A stretch of DNA of 64,000 bases from Kribbella sandramycini. GTDB taxonomy: Bacteria; Actinomycetota; Actinomycetes; Propionibacteriales; Kribbellaceae. Positions 40,510-51,055 of the stretch are shown here, in pieces. The position numbers were made by a program, and so were the translations under genes. The stretch is taken from the NCBI RefSeq assembly GCF_013131805.1, contig NZ_JABJRC010000007.1:428045-492044 (forward strand). Direction: 5' to 3'. Under the pieces are notes generated by a model. That model was not told the DNA's origin and did no database searches. It was given only the letters and a program-made list of their open reading frames with translations. Position 1 is the first letter of the stretch, and each line of letters opens with the position of its first letter.

Positions 40510-41223
40510 GCGGGCGACGAGGATGTCGGTCTTGCGGGCGGGCGGGCCGTCGACGGGCGCCGGGTCCTCCGCGGTCGGGTTGATGCCGTCGGCGGCGACC
40601 TTGTCGAGGACCTTCAGGCCGAGGCGGTCGAGCGAGCCGAAGACGGTGTAGTCGGGCCGCAGCCGGGAGTCGCCGAAGACCAGGAAGAACTGGCTGCCGT
40701 TGGTGTTCGGCCCGGCGTTCGCCATCGCGAGTGTGCCGCGGGCGTAGACCTTACGGGTGCCCGTCGGGTCGTCCGGCCAGTTCGGCAGGTCGGTCGGCAG
40801 CTCGTCCTTGTACGAGTAGCCCGGGCCGCCGGAGCCGGTGCCACTGGGGTCACCGCACTGCAGCACCTTCAGCGTCGGGTAAAGCGTCAGCCGGTGGCAC
40901 GTCGTGAAGTCGTAGAACCGGCTCTTCGCCAGGTGCAGAAAACTCTGCACCGTACACGGCGCCTTCGCGCGGTCCAGCGACAGCAGCATCGGCCCCTGGT
41001 TCGTCGCCACCACCACCTTCACCACACCCTTGTTCGGCGTGTGCTTCGGGTCCGGCGGCAACGACACCGGCCGGGCCGGCGGCTCCTCCGGCGTCGCGGT
41101 GTACCCGCACGGCCCCTTCGTCCCGGTCGGCGGCGCGGCGGCGTCGGCCGGGGCGGCGTTCGCCGGAGTGGCCACCAGCAAACTGGCAACCACCAGCGTC
41201 GCGCCTGCGATCACACCTCTCAT
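40492..41223 (-). CDS. Secreted cyclophilin-type peptidyl-prolyl isomerase
   Basis: 243 residues. A signal peptide (MRGVIAGATLVVASLLVATPANA) ends near residue 23. The cyclophilin core has SFLHLAKSRFYDFTTCHRL, GTLAMANAGPNTNGSQFFLVFGD and YTVFGSLDRLGLKVLDKVA, the expected order of the family motifs. Catalytic-site Phe/Gln in SQFF are present; the FHR arginine appears as CHR. Two extra cysteines could form a disulfide outside the cell. I use ATG 41223 with AGGAGAGG upstream. It assists folding of exported proteins. Confidence 0.9.
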   Translation of the reverse strand: MRGVIAGATLVVASLLVATPANAAPADAAAPPTGTKGPCGYTATPEEPPARPVSLPPDPKHTPNKGVVKVVVATNQGPMLLSLDRAKAPCTVQSFLHLAKSRFYDFTTCHRLTLYPTLKVLQCGDPSGTGSGGPGYSYKDELPTDLPNWPDDPTGTRKVYARGTLAMANAGPNTNGSQFFLVFGDSRLRPDYTVFGSLDRLGLKVLDKVAADGINPTAEDPAPVDGPPARKTDILVARSLGAW

Positions 41224-41308
41224 CACTGTCCTCTCCTGCTGCAGCGGGGTCTTTAGACGTCAGCAGAAGATGCCCTCACCGACCGTTCCAGGTCAAGTAC
41301 TCACCGCA

Positions 41309-41955
41309 CTACAGATCCTTGGCGGGCCAAGGGCTGTCGGCGGGGCGGAGGGAGTCGAAGCCGGGGCCGTTGAGGGCTGTCCAGGCGGCTAGGGAGCCCA
41401 TGACGAGGATGGGGTTTTGGAGGTGTCCGGCAAGGACTGCGGCTACTACCTCGACCAGTGGGGCCCAGACGGTCTCCATGTCGGCTTCTTCGTGGAGGCG
41501 GTCGTAGGCCTCGTCGGCCGGGGACAGGTCGCGGGCGAGGAAGATGCGGACCGCCTCGTTGGTGAGGCCGGGTGAGGTGAACGCGTCGACCAGAATGCGC
41601 CAGTCGGCCGCTTTGGTGCCAGTCTCCTCCCAGAGCTCACGTTCGCCGCCCAGACGGTACTGCTCGCCCTGGACGTCGAGGAGGCCAGCAGGCGGCTCCA
41701 GGAGCCGGTAGCCGACCGGGTGCCGGTACTGGCGTACCAGCAGCATCCGGTTCTTGTCGTCGAGCGCTACGACGCCGACAGCGCCAGGGTGGACGACAAC
41801 GTCCCGAACGAACGCCTCGGCGTCAGGAGGCTCGATGGTGTCCCGGCGGACCGAGATGACCCGGCCCGTCGAGTGCACCGTTTCGGACGCCGACACCGGC
41901 CACTTCTCCGGAACGTCGGCCAGCCCGGCGGCGAAGCGCAGTTCGGGGTGGTCCA

Positions 41956-41956
<1 letters not shown>
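41309..41956 (-). CDS. Nudix hydrolase, ADP-ribose pyrophosphatase type
   Basis: 215 residues. The Nudix box is GLLDVQGEQYRLGGERELWEETG, with the metal-binding R-E-L-x-E-E-x-G intact. LLVRQYRHPVGYRLLEPPAG before it and the long C-terminal region fit ADP-ribose pyrophosphatases, which recycle or detoxify ADP-ribose. ATG 41956 shares one base with the pyrG stop (TGATG), so it is coupled to pyrG. The pyrG-Nudix pair (then often xerD) is a common actinobacterial order; xerD here is elsewhere in the window. Confidence 0.9.
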
Positions 41957-43674
<1,718 letters not shown>

Positions 43675-43695
43675 GGGCCTCCAGCCTACCTGCTG

Positions 43696-44724
43696 TCAAG
43701 GGGTGGTCGCGACGAGACCCGCGTAGATGTCGAGCAGATTCTTCGCGACGGCGTCCTCGCCCGGCCATCCGGCGGCCAGCTCCCGGCCACGTGTCCGCAT
43801 AGCGTTCGCGGTCTCCGGCTCGGCAAGCACTGCCCGCACTCCGTCGGCCAGCCCGTCGGAATCCCCGGGAAAGGCCAGTACGGCGCTGTCGTCGACCAGC
43901 TCCGGGATGCCGCCAACCGCAGTCGCCACCACCGGTACGCCGACCTGCATGGCCTCCTGGATCACCAGCGCCCGGGCCTCCCAGTGCGACGTCAGCAGGA
44001 AGACATCTGCCGCGTTCAGCAGGTCAGCGACGTCGCTGCGGTGGCCGACCAGGCGCACCGGCAGTTGCTCGGCGTCGATGCGGGCCTGGAGGTTGTCCCG
44101 CAACGGACCGTCGCCGACCACGACGAAAACGGCGTCCGGCGTCGACTCGCGGACGGACGCGGCCACGGAGAGTAGCGTCGGGTAGTCCTTCTGCGGGGCC
44201 AGCCGACCGACTGTAAGAACCAGCGGCTGTTCTGGCGCCAGACCGAGCTCTTCACGAACAGCTGCGGCACTCACGGCGGCCTGCGGCACGGCCGGCGCGG
44301 CCACCGGCGCCAGCCGGGCGTCACGGGCTCCAAGGCTCTTGGCAAGCTCCACCAGGTCGCTGGAGGCGCCGAGCGTAAGGTCTGCACCCTTAGCGACCAA
44401 GCGCTGGCCGAGGCGCATCACGAGGCCGCGCGGACCGGCGGCGATCACAGCGTTGTGCCAGCTCACGACGAGCGGGCGCAGATTGGCACGGTCGCGCAGC
44501 GCGGCCATGCCGGCGCGGTAGCCATGGGCGTGGATGACGTCCGAGCCGCGGAGCGCCGGGGCTTGCGCTACTACCGTCGCGGCGCCGAAGTCGAAGTGCT
44601 CTGCGGTGCCGGGCGGCGCGCAGACGACCACCTCGTGTCCGGCAGCCAGATAGCGCGGCACCAAGGAGGCGACGTGCTGCCCGATCCCGCCTCGCGACTC
44701 CGCGAGCAGCAGACCGATCTTCAT
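43696..44724 (-). CDS. Glycosyltransferase family 4
   Basis: 342 residues with GT-B fold. GGIGQHVASLVPRYLAAGHEV is the N-terminal acceptor loop. LVLTVGRLAPQKDYPTLLSV and SHWEARALVIQEAMQVGVPVVATAVGGIPELV are the nucleotide-sugar-binding and ExxxxE motifs of GT4. It transfers an activated sugar to a lipid or glycan acceptor at the membrane. ATG 44724 overlaps the murJ stop (ATGA), with GGAG upstream. Cell-envelope glycan synthesis is inferred from murJ and the MraY-like neighbour. Confidence 0.88.
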   Translation of the reverse strand: MKIGLLLAESRGGIGQHVASLVPRYLAAGHEVVVCAPPGTAEHFDFGAATVVAQAPALRGSDVIHAHGYRAGMAALRDRANLRPLVVSWHNAVIAAGPRGLVMRLGQRLVAKGADLTLGASSDLVELAKSLGARDARLAPVAAPAVPQAAVSAAAVREELGLAPEQPLVLTVGRLAPQKDYPTLLSVAASVRESTPDAVFVVVGDGPLRDNLQARIDAEQLPVRLVGHRSDVADLLNAADVFLLTSHWEARALVIQEAMQVGVPVVATAVGGIPELVDDSAVLAFPGDSDGLADGVRAVLAEPETANAMRTRGRELAAGWPGEDAVAKNLLDIYAGLVATTP

Positions 44725-46286
44725 GACGTCTCCTCCACAACACCTCTACGAAGCAGGGCGCGCGCGTCCGCGCGATCCAGCACCACGGCGACCACGCCGT
44801 ACACAGCGACGACAGCCAGGCCGGAGAGCGCTGCGAACAGGACTGCGCTGCCGACTCCGCCGTCCTGCGCGGGCAGCGCGACCGCCCAGCCCGCAGCACC
44901 GGCCAGTACGGCGCCGACAACTGCGGCCAGCGTCGCACGGACCAGCCCAGCCAGGGCCTCCGGACCAGCGTCTTTGCGCAGTACGCCGAGGAGGACGACC
45001 GCTCCGAGGACCATGCCGATCGACATCGCGGCCGCCAACGCCGGTACGGCGTCCCACTGGGTGGTGAGCGCGATGCCGGAGATGGCGACCAGCACCCAGG
45101 CAGCTGAGGTGACGACGGCGACCTGGCGGCCGGAGTGCCGCGCGTAGAGCACACGACCGACGTGCATGAGCACCGCGAAACCGATGGCGGCCGGAGCGAA
45201 CGCGACCAACGCGTTCCCGAGTGACGTGGCCTGCGCTTCGCGCACTGCGCCGTCGTCGTACGCGAAGATGCGCGCGACCGGGACGGCGGTGCCGACCAGG
45301 AGCGCAGCGCCCGCACCACCGGCCAGCATCACCGCACGGGTCGAACCGGCCGCATAACCGTTGAACTGCTCCCCCGCCTGGTACGCCGCCGCCAGCCGCG
45401 GGAAGACCGCAGTGGTGATCGGGACCGCGAGTACGGCGTACGGGAGCAGGTAGACCGCGTTCGCCCAGGTGTAGACGGCGATGCTGCCCGCAGCACCACG
45501 GTGGTTGGCCAGGTACGTCGTAATGACAAAGGTGAGCTGCTGCGCGACCAGCACCGCGAGGCCGGCCAGAGCGAGCTTCCGCAGCACCGGGCCGACGCCA
45601 GGGTCGAGCTTGAGGGTGAGCTTGATCGGCAACCGCAGCAGGAGCATCGGAATCAACACGGTGAGCGCCAGCGCGGCGACACCCGCAGTAGTACCCCACG
45701 CCAGCACATCAACCGCTGCACCGGAGGCCTGATCAGCTCTAGGAGCCATCGCCGCGAACACGAAGTACGTGCCGACAACGACCAGGCTGGAGATGAGCGG
45801 CGCCCAGGCTCCCGCACCGAACTTCTTGTGTGACTGCAGAACCGCGGTGGCAATCACCGCCACCGCGTAGCCGAACACCTGCGGCACGAAGATCACCAGC
45901 ATCCGCGTTGCCGTCCCCGCCGTGCCGCATTCCCCGGCAAGCATCGCGTCGGTGTAGCTGCCTGCCAGCACCCACGACAGCGCCGCCACCGGTAACAGCA
46001 ACACGAACGACCACGTCAGCAGCGCACCGACGATCCGCCCCTGCGCGGCCCGATCGCCCCGGGCTACCGGCCCCGCCAGCACCGGAATCACCGCACCCGC
46101 CAGCGCCCCACCAGCCACCACCTCGAACAAGATGTTCGGCAGCTGATTCGCCGTCGTGTAAGCCTCAGCCAGGCACCCGGCGCCGACCGTCTTCGAGAAG
46201 ACCAGCCACCGCCCGAACCCCACCACGCGGGCGAGCACGGTGACCCCAGCCACCAGCAGAGCAGCCTGCGCAATGCGCGATCTCAC
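44721..46286 (-). CDS. murJ: Lipid II flippase MurJ (MviN family)
   Basis: 521 residues with about 14 hydrophobic helices of the MOP superfamily. VTVLARVVGFGRWLVFSKTVG in TM1-2 and NQLPNILFEVVAGGALAGAVIPVL are MurJ/MviN hallmarks, with the conserved arginines in the central cavity region. It moves lipid-linked peptidoglycan precursor or another polyprenyl-linked glycan across the membrane. I start at GTG 46286, which overlaps the upstream stop by GTGA, rather than 46304. It is coupled to both neighbours. It may not be the only MurJ paralogue in the genome. Confidence 0.88.
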   Translation of the reverse strand: MRSRIAQAALLVAGVTVLARVVGFGRWLVFSKTVGAGCLAEAYTTANQLPNILFEVVAGGALAGAVIPVLAGPVARGDRAAQGRIVGALLTWSFVLLLPVAALSWVLAGSYTDAMLAGECGTAGTATRMLVIFVPQVFGYAVAVIATAVLQSHKKFGAGAWAPLISSLVVVGTYFVFAAMAPRADQASGAAVDVLAWGTTAGVAALALTVLIPMLLLRLPIKLTLKLDPGVGPVLRKLALAGLAVLVAQQLTFVITTYLANHRGAAGSIAVYTWANAVYLLPYAVLAVPITTAVFPRLAAAYQAGEQFNGYAAGSTRAVMLAGGAGAALLVGTAVPVARIFAYDDGAVREAQATSLGNALVAFAPAAIGFAVLMHVGRVLYARHSGRQVAVVTSAAWVLVAISGIALTTQWDAVPALAAAMSIGMVLGAVVLLGVLRKDAGPEALAGLVRATLAAVVGAVLAGAAGWAVALPAQDGGVGSAVLFAALSGLAVVAVYGVVAVVLDRADARALLRRGVVEETS

Positions 46287-47095
46287 CGGGGGCGTCGGCC
46301 CCACTGGTCGATCTTGTCCAGGGTCGGGTTCTCGGCGATGACCTTGGTGAAGCTGACCTTCTCGCTAGCCAGGTTCAGCGCGACCACGGCGGCCAGAGCG
46401 AGGGTTTTGAGGGGGCGCGGCAGGGAGGCGGCCAGAGCGGTGCCGGTGATGGCTCCGAGGCCGTTGGCGCCGCAGTCGCCGAGCATGGAGCGCTCACCGA
46501 GGTCTGAGGGGGCTGACGCCGCGGCTGCACCTACTACTGCACCAGCAGGGCCGTTGACGACAGCCAAAGGCGCATTGACGGCTGCCACGGCTTTGAGGGC
46601 GCGGCCGGGCCGGAGATCGAGGAGGTTGGTCAGGTTGGCAGTCCCCGCGATCAGCGCGCCATCGGCGACCACACCGGCCAGCGCCTTCACACCGGTGGAT
46701 TTGCGCGGCAGCAACGCAGCCGCCGCCAGACCGGCAGCGCCGACGCCGAGGATCTTCACAGCACCACTCGTCACCTCACCGCGCTTCAACGCGGACAGGT
46801 GCCCACGGAAACCCTTGGTCTGGGTAGCCCCGCGCAGATCGTCGTACGCGCCGACGGCACCGGACACCGACCCGGCGAGCAGCGCAGCGGCCTTCACCTT
46901 GCCGGGAGTCGACGGTGCGGCGACGACACCGGCCAGCGCACCCAGAACGGCAACCGGGCCCTCCAGCAGGGTGACGGTCTCGCCGCGGTGGTTGGTCCGC
47001 TCGAACGGCTGCCGGTTCTCCTTCGGCAGCTTCTCCGCGGCCTTCTCCAGCGCGGCAGTTGCGGCCGCGGCTACGACGGCGCTCAAAAGTCCCAC
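46283..47095 (-). CDS. MraY/WecA-like membrane protein with degenerate active site
   Basis: 270 residues with about eight hydrophobic stretches. D85-D86 (AYDDLRGA), N154-LTNLLDLRPGR-165 and L205-GDCGANGLG-214 correspond in order to the DDxxK, NAxNLxDG and GDxGS blocks of polyprenyl-phosphate HexNAc-1-P transferases, but each is altered. The protein is also about 60-90 residues shorter than MraY or WecA. It may be a diverged transferase or a non-catalytic partner of MurJ. It lies between steB and murJ with a GTGA overlap to murJ. GTG 47095 starts one base after the steB stop. Confidence 0.75.
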   Translation of the reverse strand: MGLLSAVVAAAATAALEKAAEKLPKENRQPFERTNHRGETVTLLEGPVAVLGALAGVVAAPSTPGKVKAAALLAGSVSGAVGAYDDLRGATQTKGFRGHLSALKRGEVTSGAVKILGVGAAGLAAAALLPRKSTGVKALAGVVADGALIAGTANLTNLLDLRPGRALKAVAAVNAPLAVVNGPAGAVVGAAAASAPSDLGERSMLGDCGANGLGAITGTALAASLPRPLKTLALAAVVALNLASEKVSFTKVIAENPTLDKIDQWGRRPR

Positions 47096-47096
47096 G

Positions 47097-48044
47097 TCAG
47101 TTGTCCTTCACTTGTACGTCCGCCGGCGCGATGCCGTTCTTCGCGTCGAAGGCCCCGTACTGGCCGGCCTTGCCGGTCGTCTGCTCGACCAGCGCGAAGA
47201 CGACCGTCATCTGCCCGGCGGGCAGATCGGCCACGTCCACCGAGGAAACGATCTTGGTCGCGTCGGAGTCACTGCGCAACGCCTTCAGCAGCCCGCCGTC
47301 CTTCGCGGTCTCCGCCGTGCCGGCCACGACGACGCCGCCGCTGCCCTGATCCATTCCCTCGATCAGGTCGATCGCGTCGTTGTACGTCGAGTTGTCCGGC
47401 GCCGGCGTCGCCGGCTTCGCGGCCACCACGACGATCAGGCTGGCCCGGTCCTTGACCTGCGACGGCTTCAGCGAGACCAGCTTCGAGCCGGTCAGCCCGC
47501 TGATGATCCTGGTCGAGTCGGCGTCCGCCGTCCGGCCCTCGTCCTTGGCCGCGACGCCGCGGGCCAGGATCATCCCGGCCCGCTCGTACGTCGTGGAGTT
47601 CTGCGGGAAGTCCAGGTCGGCGGTGACCAGGTTCTGCACCAGGGGCTCGACGAGCTGCCGCTGACCGGGGTCGAGGAACTTCGCGTCCAGCGCGACCCGG
47701 ACCGTGACCTGGCCGCCGGCCGCCTCCAGCTCGTCGGCGAGCGCGTTGGTCTCGTCGCCGTCGGCGTTCGGCATCGTGACGATCGCGATCCGCCGGCCGT
47801 TCAGCTTGTTGTCGGCCAGCCCGGCCGTCACCTTGGCCTCGTAGTCCTCGTGGTACTTGTTCAGCGCCTTGAGCTGGTTGATCTCGTCGCGGGCGGCGAC
47901 GAGATTCGCGCGGTCGACGTTCGCCTGGTTCTGGATGATGTCGGACCCGGTGCCCTTCAACGGGCCGGCGCCGAGCACCACACCGGCGCCCAGGGCGAAG
48001 AAGATCGCCACGATCGAGACGATGTGGTAGCGAAAGTCGATCAC
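47097..48044 (-). CDS. SteB/MctB-family membrane-anchored protein
   Basis: 315 residues. The start MIDFRYHIVSIVAIFFALGAGVVLGAGPLKG is one N-terminal TM preceded by the conserved DFRYH motif of the MctB/SteB family. A coiled-coil (ANVDRANLVAARDEINQLKALN) and an extracytoplasmic alpha/beta domain follow. In Corynebacterium SteA-SteB act in cell division and envelope integrity; the mycobacterial homologue was called a copper transporter. GTG 48044 overlaps the steA stop (GTGA). Its neighbours steA and recN match that known order. Confidence 0.88.
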   Translation of the reverse strand: MIDFRYHIVSIVAIFFALGAGVVLGAGPLKGTGSDIIQNQANVDRANLVAARDEINQLKALNKYHEDYEAKVTAGLADNKLNGRRIAIVTMPNADGDETNALADELEAAGGQVTVRVALDAKFLDPGQRQLVEPLVQNLVTADLDFPQNSTTYERAGMILARGVAAKDEGRTADADSTRIISGLTGSKLVSLKPSQVKDRASLIVVVAAKPATPAPDNSTYNDAIDLIEGMDQGSGGVVVAGTAETAKDGGLLKALRSDSDATKIVSSVDVADLPAGQMTVVFALVEQTTGKAGQYGAFDAKNGIAPADVQVKDN

Positions 48045-49222
48045 GTGAACAGCTCCCGGATCCAGTAGGTGAAGTCGTTCCAGCGCGCCCGCAGGATCGA
48101 CCACAGCACTTCGTCGGCGTCGATGGCGACCATCGCCATGCCGAGGGCGAACAGACCGGCCACGACCAGCGCGACGATCTGGAACGTCGAGACCCGGCTG
48201 CGGTAGAGCCGGCCGACGCCCTTCGCATCGACCAGCTTGGCGCCGACGCGCAAGCGGGTGATGAAGGTGCTGGCCATTCCGGAGCGGCCCTTGTCGAGGA
48301 ACTCCACCAGCGAGTTGTGGGTGCCGACCGCGACGATCAGCGAGGCGCCCTTGGAATCGGCCAGCAGCATCGCGACGTCCTCGCTGGTGCCGGTGGCCGG
48401 GAACTCGATCGACTCCACCCCGAGGCGCTCCAGGCGCTCCGAGCCCGGCGCGCGCCCGTCGCGGTAGGCGTGCACGACGACCTCGGCGCCGCTCTTCAGC
48501 GTCTCGTCGCGGACCGAGTCCATGTCGCCGACGATCAGATCCGGGACGTAGCCGTTCTCGACCAGCGCGTCGGCGCCGCCGTCGACGCCGATCAGCACCG
48601 GCCGGTACTCGCGGATGTACGGCTTCAGCGCGACCAGGTCGTCGCGGTAGTCGTAGCCGCGGACGACGATCAGCACGTGCCGGCCGTCCATGTGGGTGTG
48701 GATCTCGGGGACGCCGACGCCGTCCAGCAGCAGATCGCGCTCGCGGCGCAGGTAGTCGAGCGTGTTGGCGGTGAACGCCTCCAGCTGCGTCGACAGCCCG
48801 GCGCGGGCGTCGTCCATCATCTCGGCGACACTCTGCGTGTCCTGCGCGACGCCCTTCGCGACCACCTCGTCGCCGCGGTACAGCGCGCCGTCGTGCACCC
48901 GGACGCGCTCGCCCTCGTGCAGCACCGCGAACACCTCGCGCCCGACGCCGTCCACCAGCGGGACGCCGGCCCCGACCAGGATCTCCGGCCCGAGGTTCGG
49001 GTAGCGGCCGCTGATCGAGTCCGCGACGTTCACCACCGCGGACACCTTGCAGTCGACCAGCGCCTCGGCGCTCACCCGATCGAGGTCGACGTGATCGATC
49101 ACCGCGATCTCCCCCGGCTTGAGCCGTTTGGTGAGATTCTTGGTACGGCGATCGAGCCGGACCACTCCGGTGATCCCGGGCAGTTCAGTCGGGCGTGCTC
49201 TCCGCAGGCTGGGCAGTTTCAT
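48041..49222 (-). CDS. steA: SteA, cytokinetic-ring-associated protein
   Basis: 393 residues. The N-terminal region (GVVRLDRRTKNLTKRLKPGEIAVIDHVDLDRVSAEALVD) and the central thiamine-pyrophosphokinase-like fold (IGVDGGADALVENGYVPDLIVGDMDSV) are diagnostic. One TM helix near residues 355-375 leaves a short C-terminal tail. SteA couples with SteB at the division site. GAGAG precedes ATG 49222. recN lies 97 bases upstream on the same strand with a hairpin between them. Confidence 0.9.
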   Translation of the reverse strand: MKLPSLRRARPTELPGITGVVRLDRRTKNLTKRLKPGEIAVIDHVDLDRVSAEALVDCKVSAVVNVADSISGRYPNLGPEILVGAGVPLVDGVGREVFAVLHEGERVRVHDGALYRGDEVVAKGVAQDTQSVAEMMDDARAGLSTQLEAFTANTLDYLRRERDLLLDGVGVPEIHTHMDGRHVLIVVRGYDYRDDLVALKPYIREYRPVLIGVDGGADALVENGYVPDLIVGDMDSVRDETLKSGAEVVVHAYRDGRAPGSERLERLGVESIEFPATGTSEDVAMLLADSKGASLIVAVGTHNSLVEFLDKGRSGMASTFITRLRVGAKLVDAKGVGRLYRSRVSTFQIVALVVAGLFALGMAMVAIDADEVLWSILRARWNDFTYWIRELFT

Positions 49223-49275
49223 CGCGCTCTCATCCTGCCATGCTCAGCAGCCCGTTCCGGCTCATTCCCCCTCCC

Positions 49276-49293
49276 GGCGGCCGATCAGCCGCC
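49276..49293 (-). terminator. Hairpin between recN and steA
   Basis: GGCGGC-CGATCA-GCCGCC, perfect 6-base stem, lies 26 bases past the recN stop and before steA on the same strand. There is no T-run, so it may only attenuate. Confidence 0.35.
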
Positions 49294-49319
49294 GAATTCC
49301 CCGGGACCGAACAGTCAAT

Positions 49320-51050
49320 TCATCCTTTGGAACGACTCTTCCGCGGTTTCTTGTGCCGTTCGGCGGCCAGCGCGAGCAGCTCTTCGGCATGCGCCTGGGC
49401 GGCGTCGGAGTTCTCCAGGCCGGCCATCATCCGGGACAGTTCCTTCAAGCGGGCTTCGTCGTCGAGGGCGACCAGGCCGCTGGTGGTGACCGAGCCGTCG
49501 TCGCTCTTCAGGACGACGGCGTGCCGGTCGGCGAACGCGGCGACCTGCGGAAGGTGGGTGACGACGATGACCTGAGCCTTCTCGGCCAGACGGGCCAAGC
49601 GCTTTCCGACCTCGACCGCGGCCCGGCCGCCGATCCCGGCGTCGATCTCGTCGAAGACCAGCGTCGGCACCTTGTGCGTGTCGGACAGGATCACCTCGAG
49701 CGCCAGCATCACCCGCGACAGCTCACCGCCGGAGGCGGATTTCTGCAGCGGACGCGCGGGGCTGCCCGGGTTCGCCGCGAAGCAGAACTCGATCTCGTCG
49801 ATCCCGAACGGACCGGCAACCGTTTCGTGCACCTCTACCGACAGCGTCGCGTGCGGCATCGCCAGCCCGGTCAGCTCCTCCGACACCAGGACGCCGAGCC
49901 GCTGCGCCGCCTCGATGCGCGCCTCCCGGATCTGTCGGCCCAGCTCGGTCAGAGTCGCAGCCAGCTCGGCCAGCTCTCCAGTGAGCAGTTCGACCCGCTC
50001 GTCACTGCCATCCAGCTCGGTCAGCCGCTCAGCCGACCGCTTCGCCCAGTCGAGCACCTCATCGACAGTGCCCGCTTCGGCGCCGTACTTGCGGATCAGC
50101 GTGCTCAGCAGGGCACGGCGCTCGCTGACGACGGACAGCCGCGCCGGGTCGGTGTCGACGTCGGCGGCGTACGACGAAAGCTCACCGGCCAGGTCTGCGG
50201 CCAGATAGCCCAGCTCACCGGCCCGATCGGCCAGCTCGGCCAGCTTCGTGTCGTGCTCGCGCTCTCCGTCCAGAACCTGTTTCGCCAACGACAACAGGCC
50301 GAGTACGTCGTTCGGCCGAGTGGAATCCAGGTCTTCGGAGGCGAGCGCGTCAGCCGCGGTAGTAGCCGCGGTCCGCAGCCCATCGGCGTACGCGAGCCGC
50401 TCCTCCTCCGCTGCGAGCTCAGCATCCTCACCTGGCAGCGGCTCGGCTTTGGCGACCTCTTCGAGGCCGAAGCGGAGCAGATCGGCCTCAGCGAGCCGGT
50501 CGCGCTGTCTGGTGGTCAGATCGGTCAGCTCGGCCTCCACCTCGCGGTGGCGCTTGTAGGCCGACACGTACTCCTGCAGCGGCACCAGCACCGGCTTACC
50601 AGCGAAGGTGTCCAACGTCTCGCGCTGCCGCGCAGGCTGCAGCAGCCGCCACTGGTCGGCCTGGCCGTGGATGGCGACCAGATCGCCCGACACCTCACCC
50701 AACACCGACACCGGCACCGAGGCGCCGCCCAGGAACGCCCGCGAGCGCCCCTCCGACGACAGCTCACGCGCGATGAGCAGCTCTTCGTCGTCCAGCTCGC
50801 CGCCACGGTCCTCGGCCTGCTGCACGATCGACTTCGGTACGGCGGTCGCCCGCCCCTCCACCCGGGCCCGGCGCGTCCCGTGCCGGACCAGGCCGCTGTC
50901 GGCCCGACCGCCCAGCAGCATGTTCACGCCGGTCACGACCATCGTCTTACCCGCGCCGGTCTCGCCGGTCACGGCCGTGAACCCGGGGTCGAGGTCCAGT
51001 GTCGCGTCCTCGATCACACCCAGGCCGGTGATGCGGATCTCAGAAAGCAT
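49320..51050 (-). CDS. recN: DNA repair protein RecN
   Basis: 576 residues. The SMC-like Walker A is in GETGAGKTMVVTGVNML (about 30-46). Long coiled-coil arms occupy the middle. The C-terminal ABC signature LQKSASGGELSRVMLALEV and Walker B TLVFDEIDAGIGGRAA close the ATPase head. RecN acts early in double-strand break repair. ATG 51050 lies 5 bases after the nadK stop; the longer frame is a shadow of nadK. No SOS box is visible at this gene, so expression is probably with nadK and tlyA. Confidence 0.95.
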   Translation of the reverse strand: MLSEIRITGLGVIEDATLDLDPGFTAVTGETGAGKTMVVTGVNMLLGGRADSGLVRHGTRRARVEGRATAVPKSIVQQAEDRGGELDDEELLIARELSSEGRSRAFLGGASVPVSVLGEVSGDLVAIHGQADQWRLLQPARQRETLDTFAGKPVLVPLQEYVSAYKRHREVEAELTDLTTRQRDRLAEADLLRFGLEEVAKAEPLPGEDAELAAEEERLAYADGLRTAATTAADALASEDLDSTRPNDVLGLLSLAKQVLDGEREHDTKLAELADRAGELGYLAADLAGELSSYAADVDTDPARLSVVSERRALLSTLIRKYGAEAGTVDEVLDWAKRSAERLTELDGSDERVELLTGELAELAATLTELGRQIREARIEAAQRLGVLVSEELTGLAMPHATLSVEVHETVAGPFGIDEIEFCFAANPGSPARPLQKSASGGELSRVMLALEVILSDTHKVPTLVFDEIDAGIGGRAAVEVGKRLARLAEKAQVIVVTHLPQVAAFADRHAVVLKSDDGSVTTSGLVALDDEARLKELSRMMAGLENSDAAQAHAEELLALAAERHKKPRKSRSKG

Positions 51051-51055
51051 CTGAC

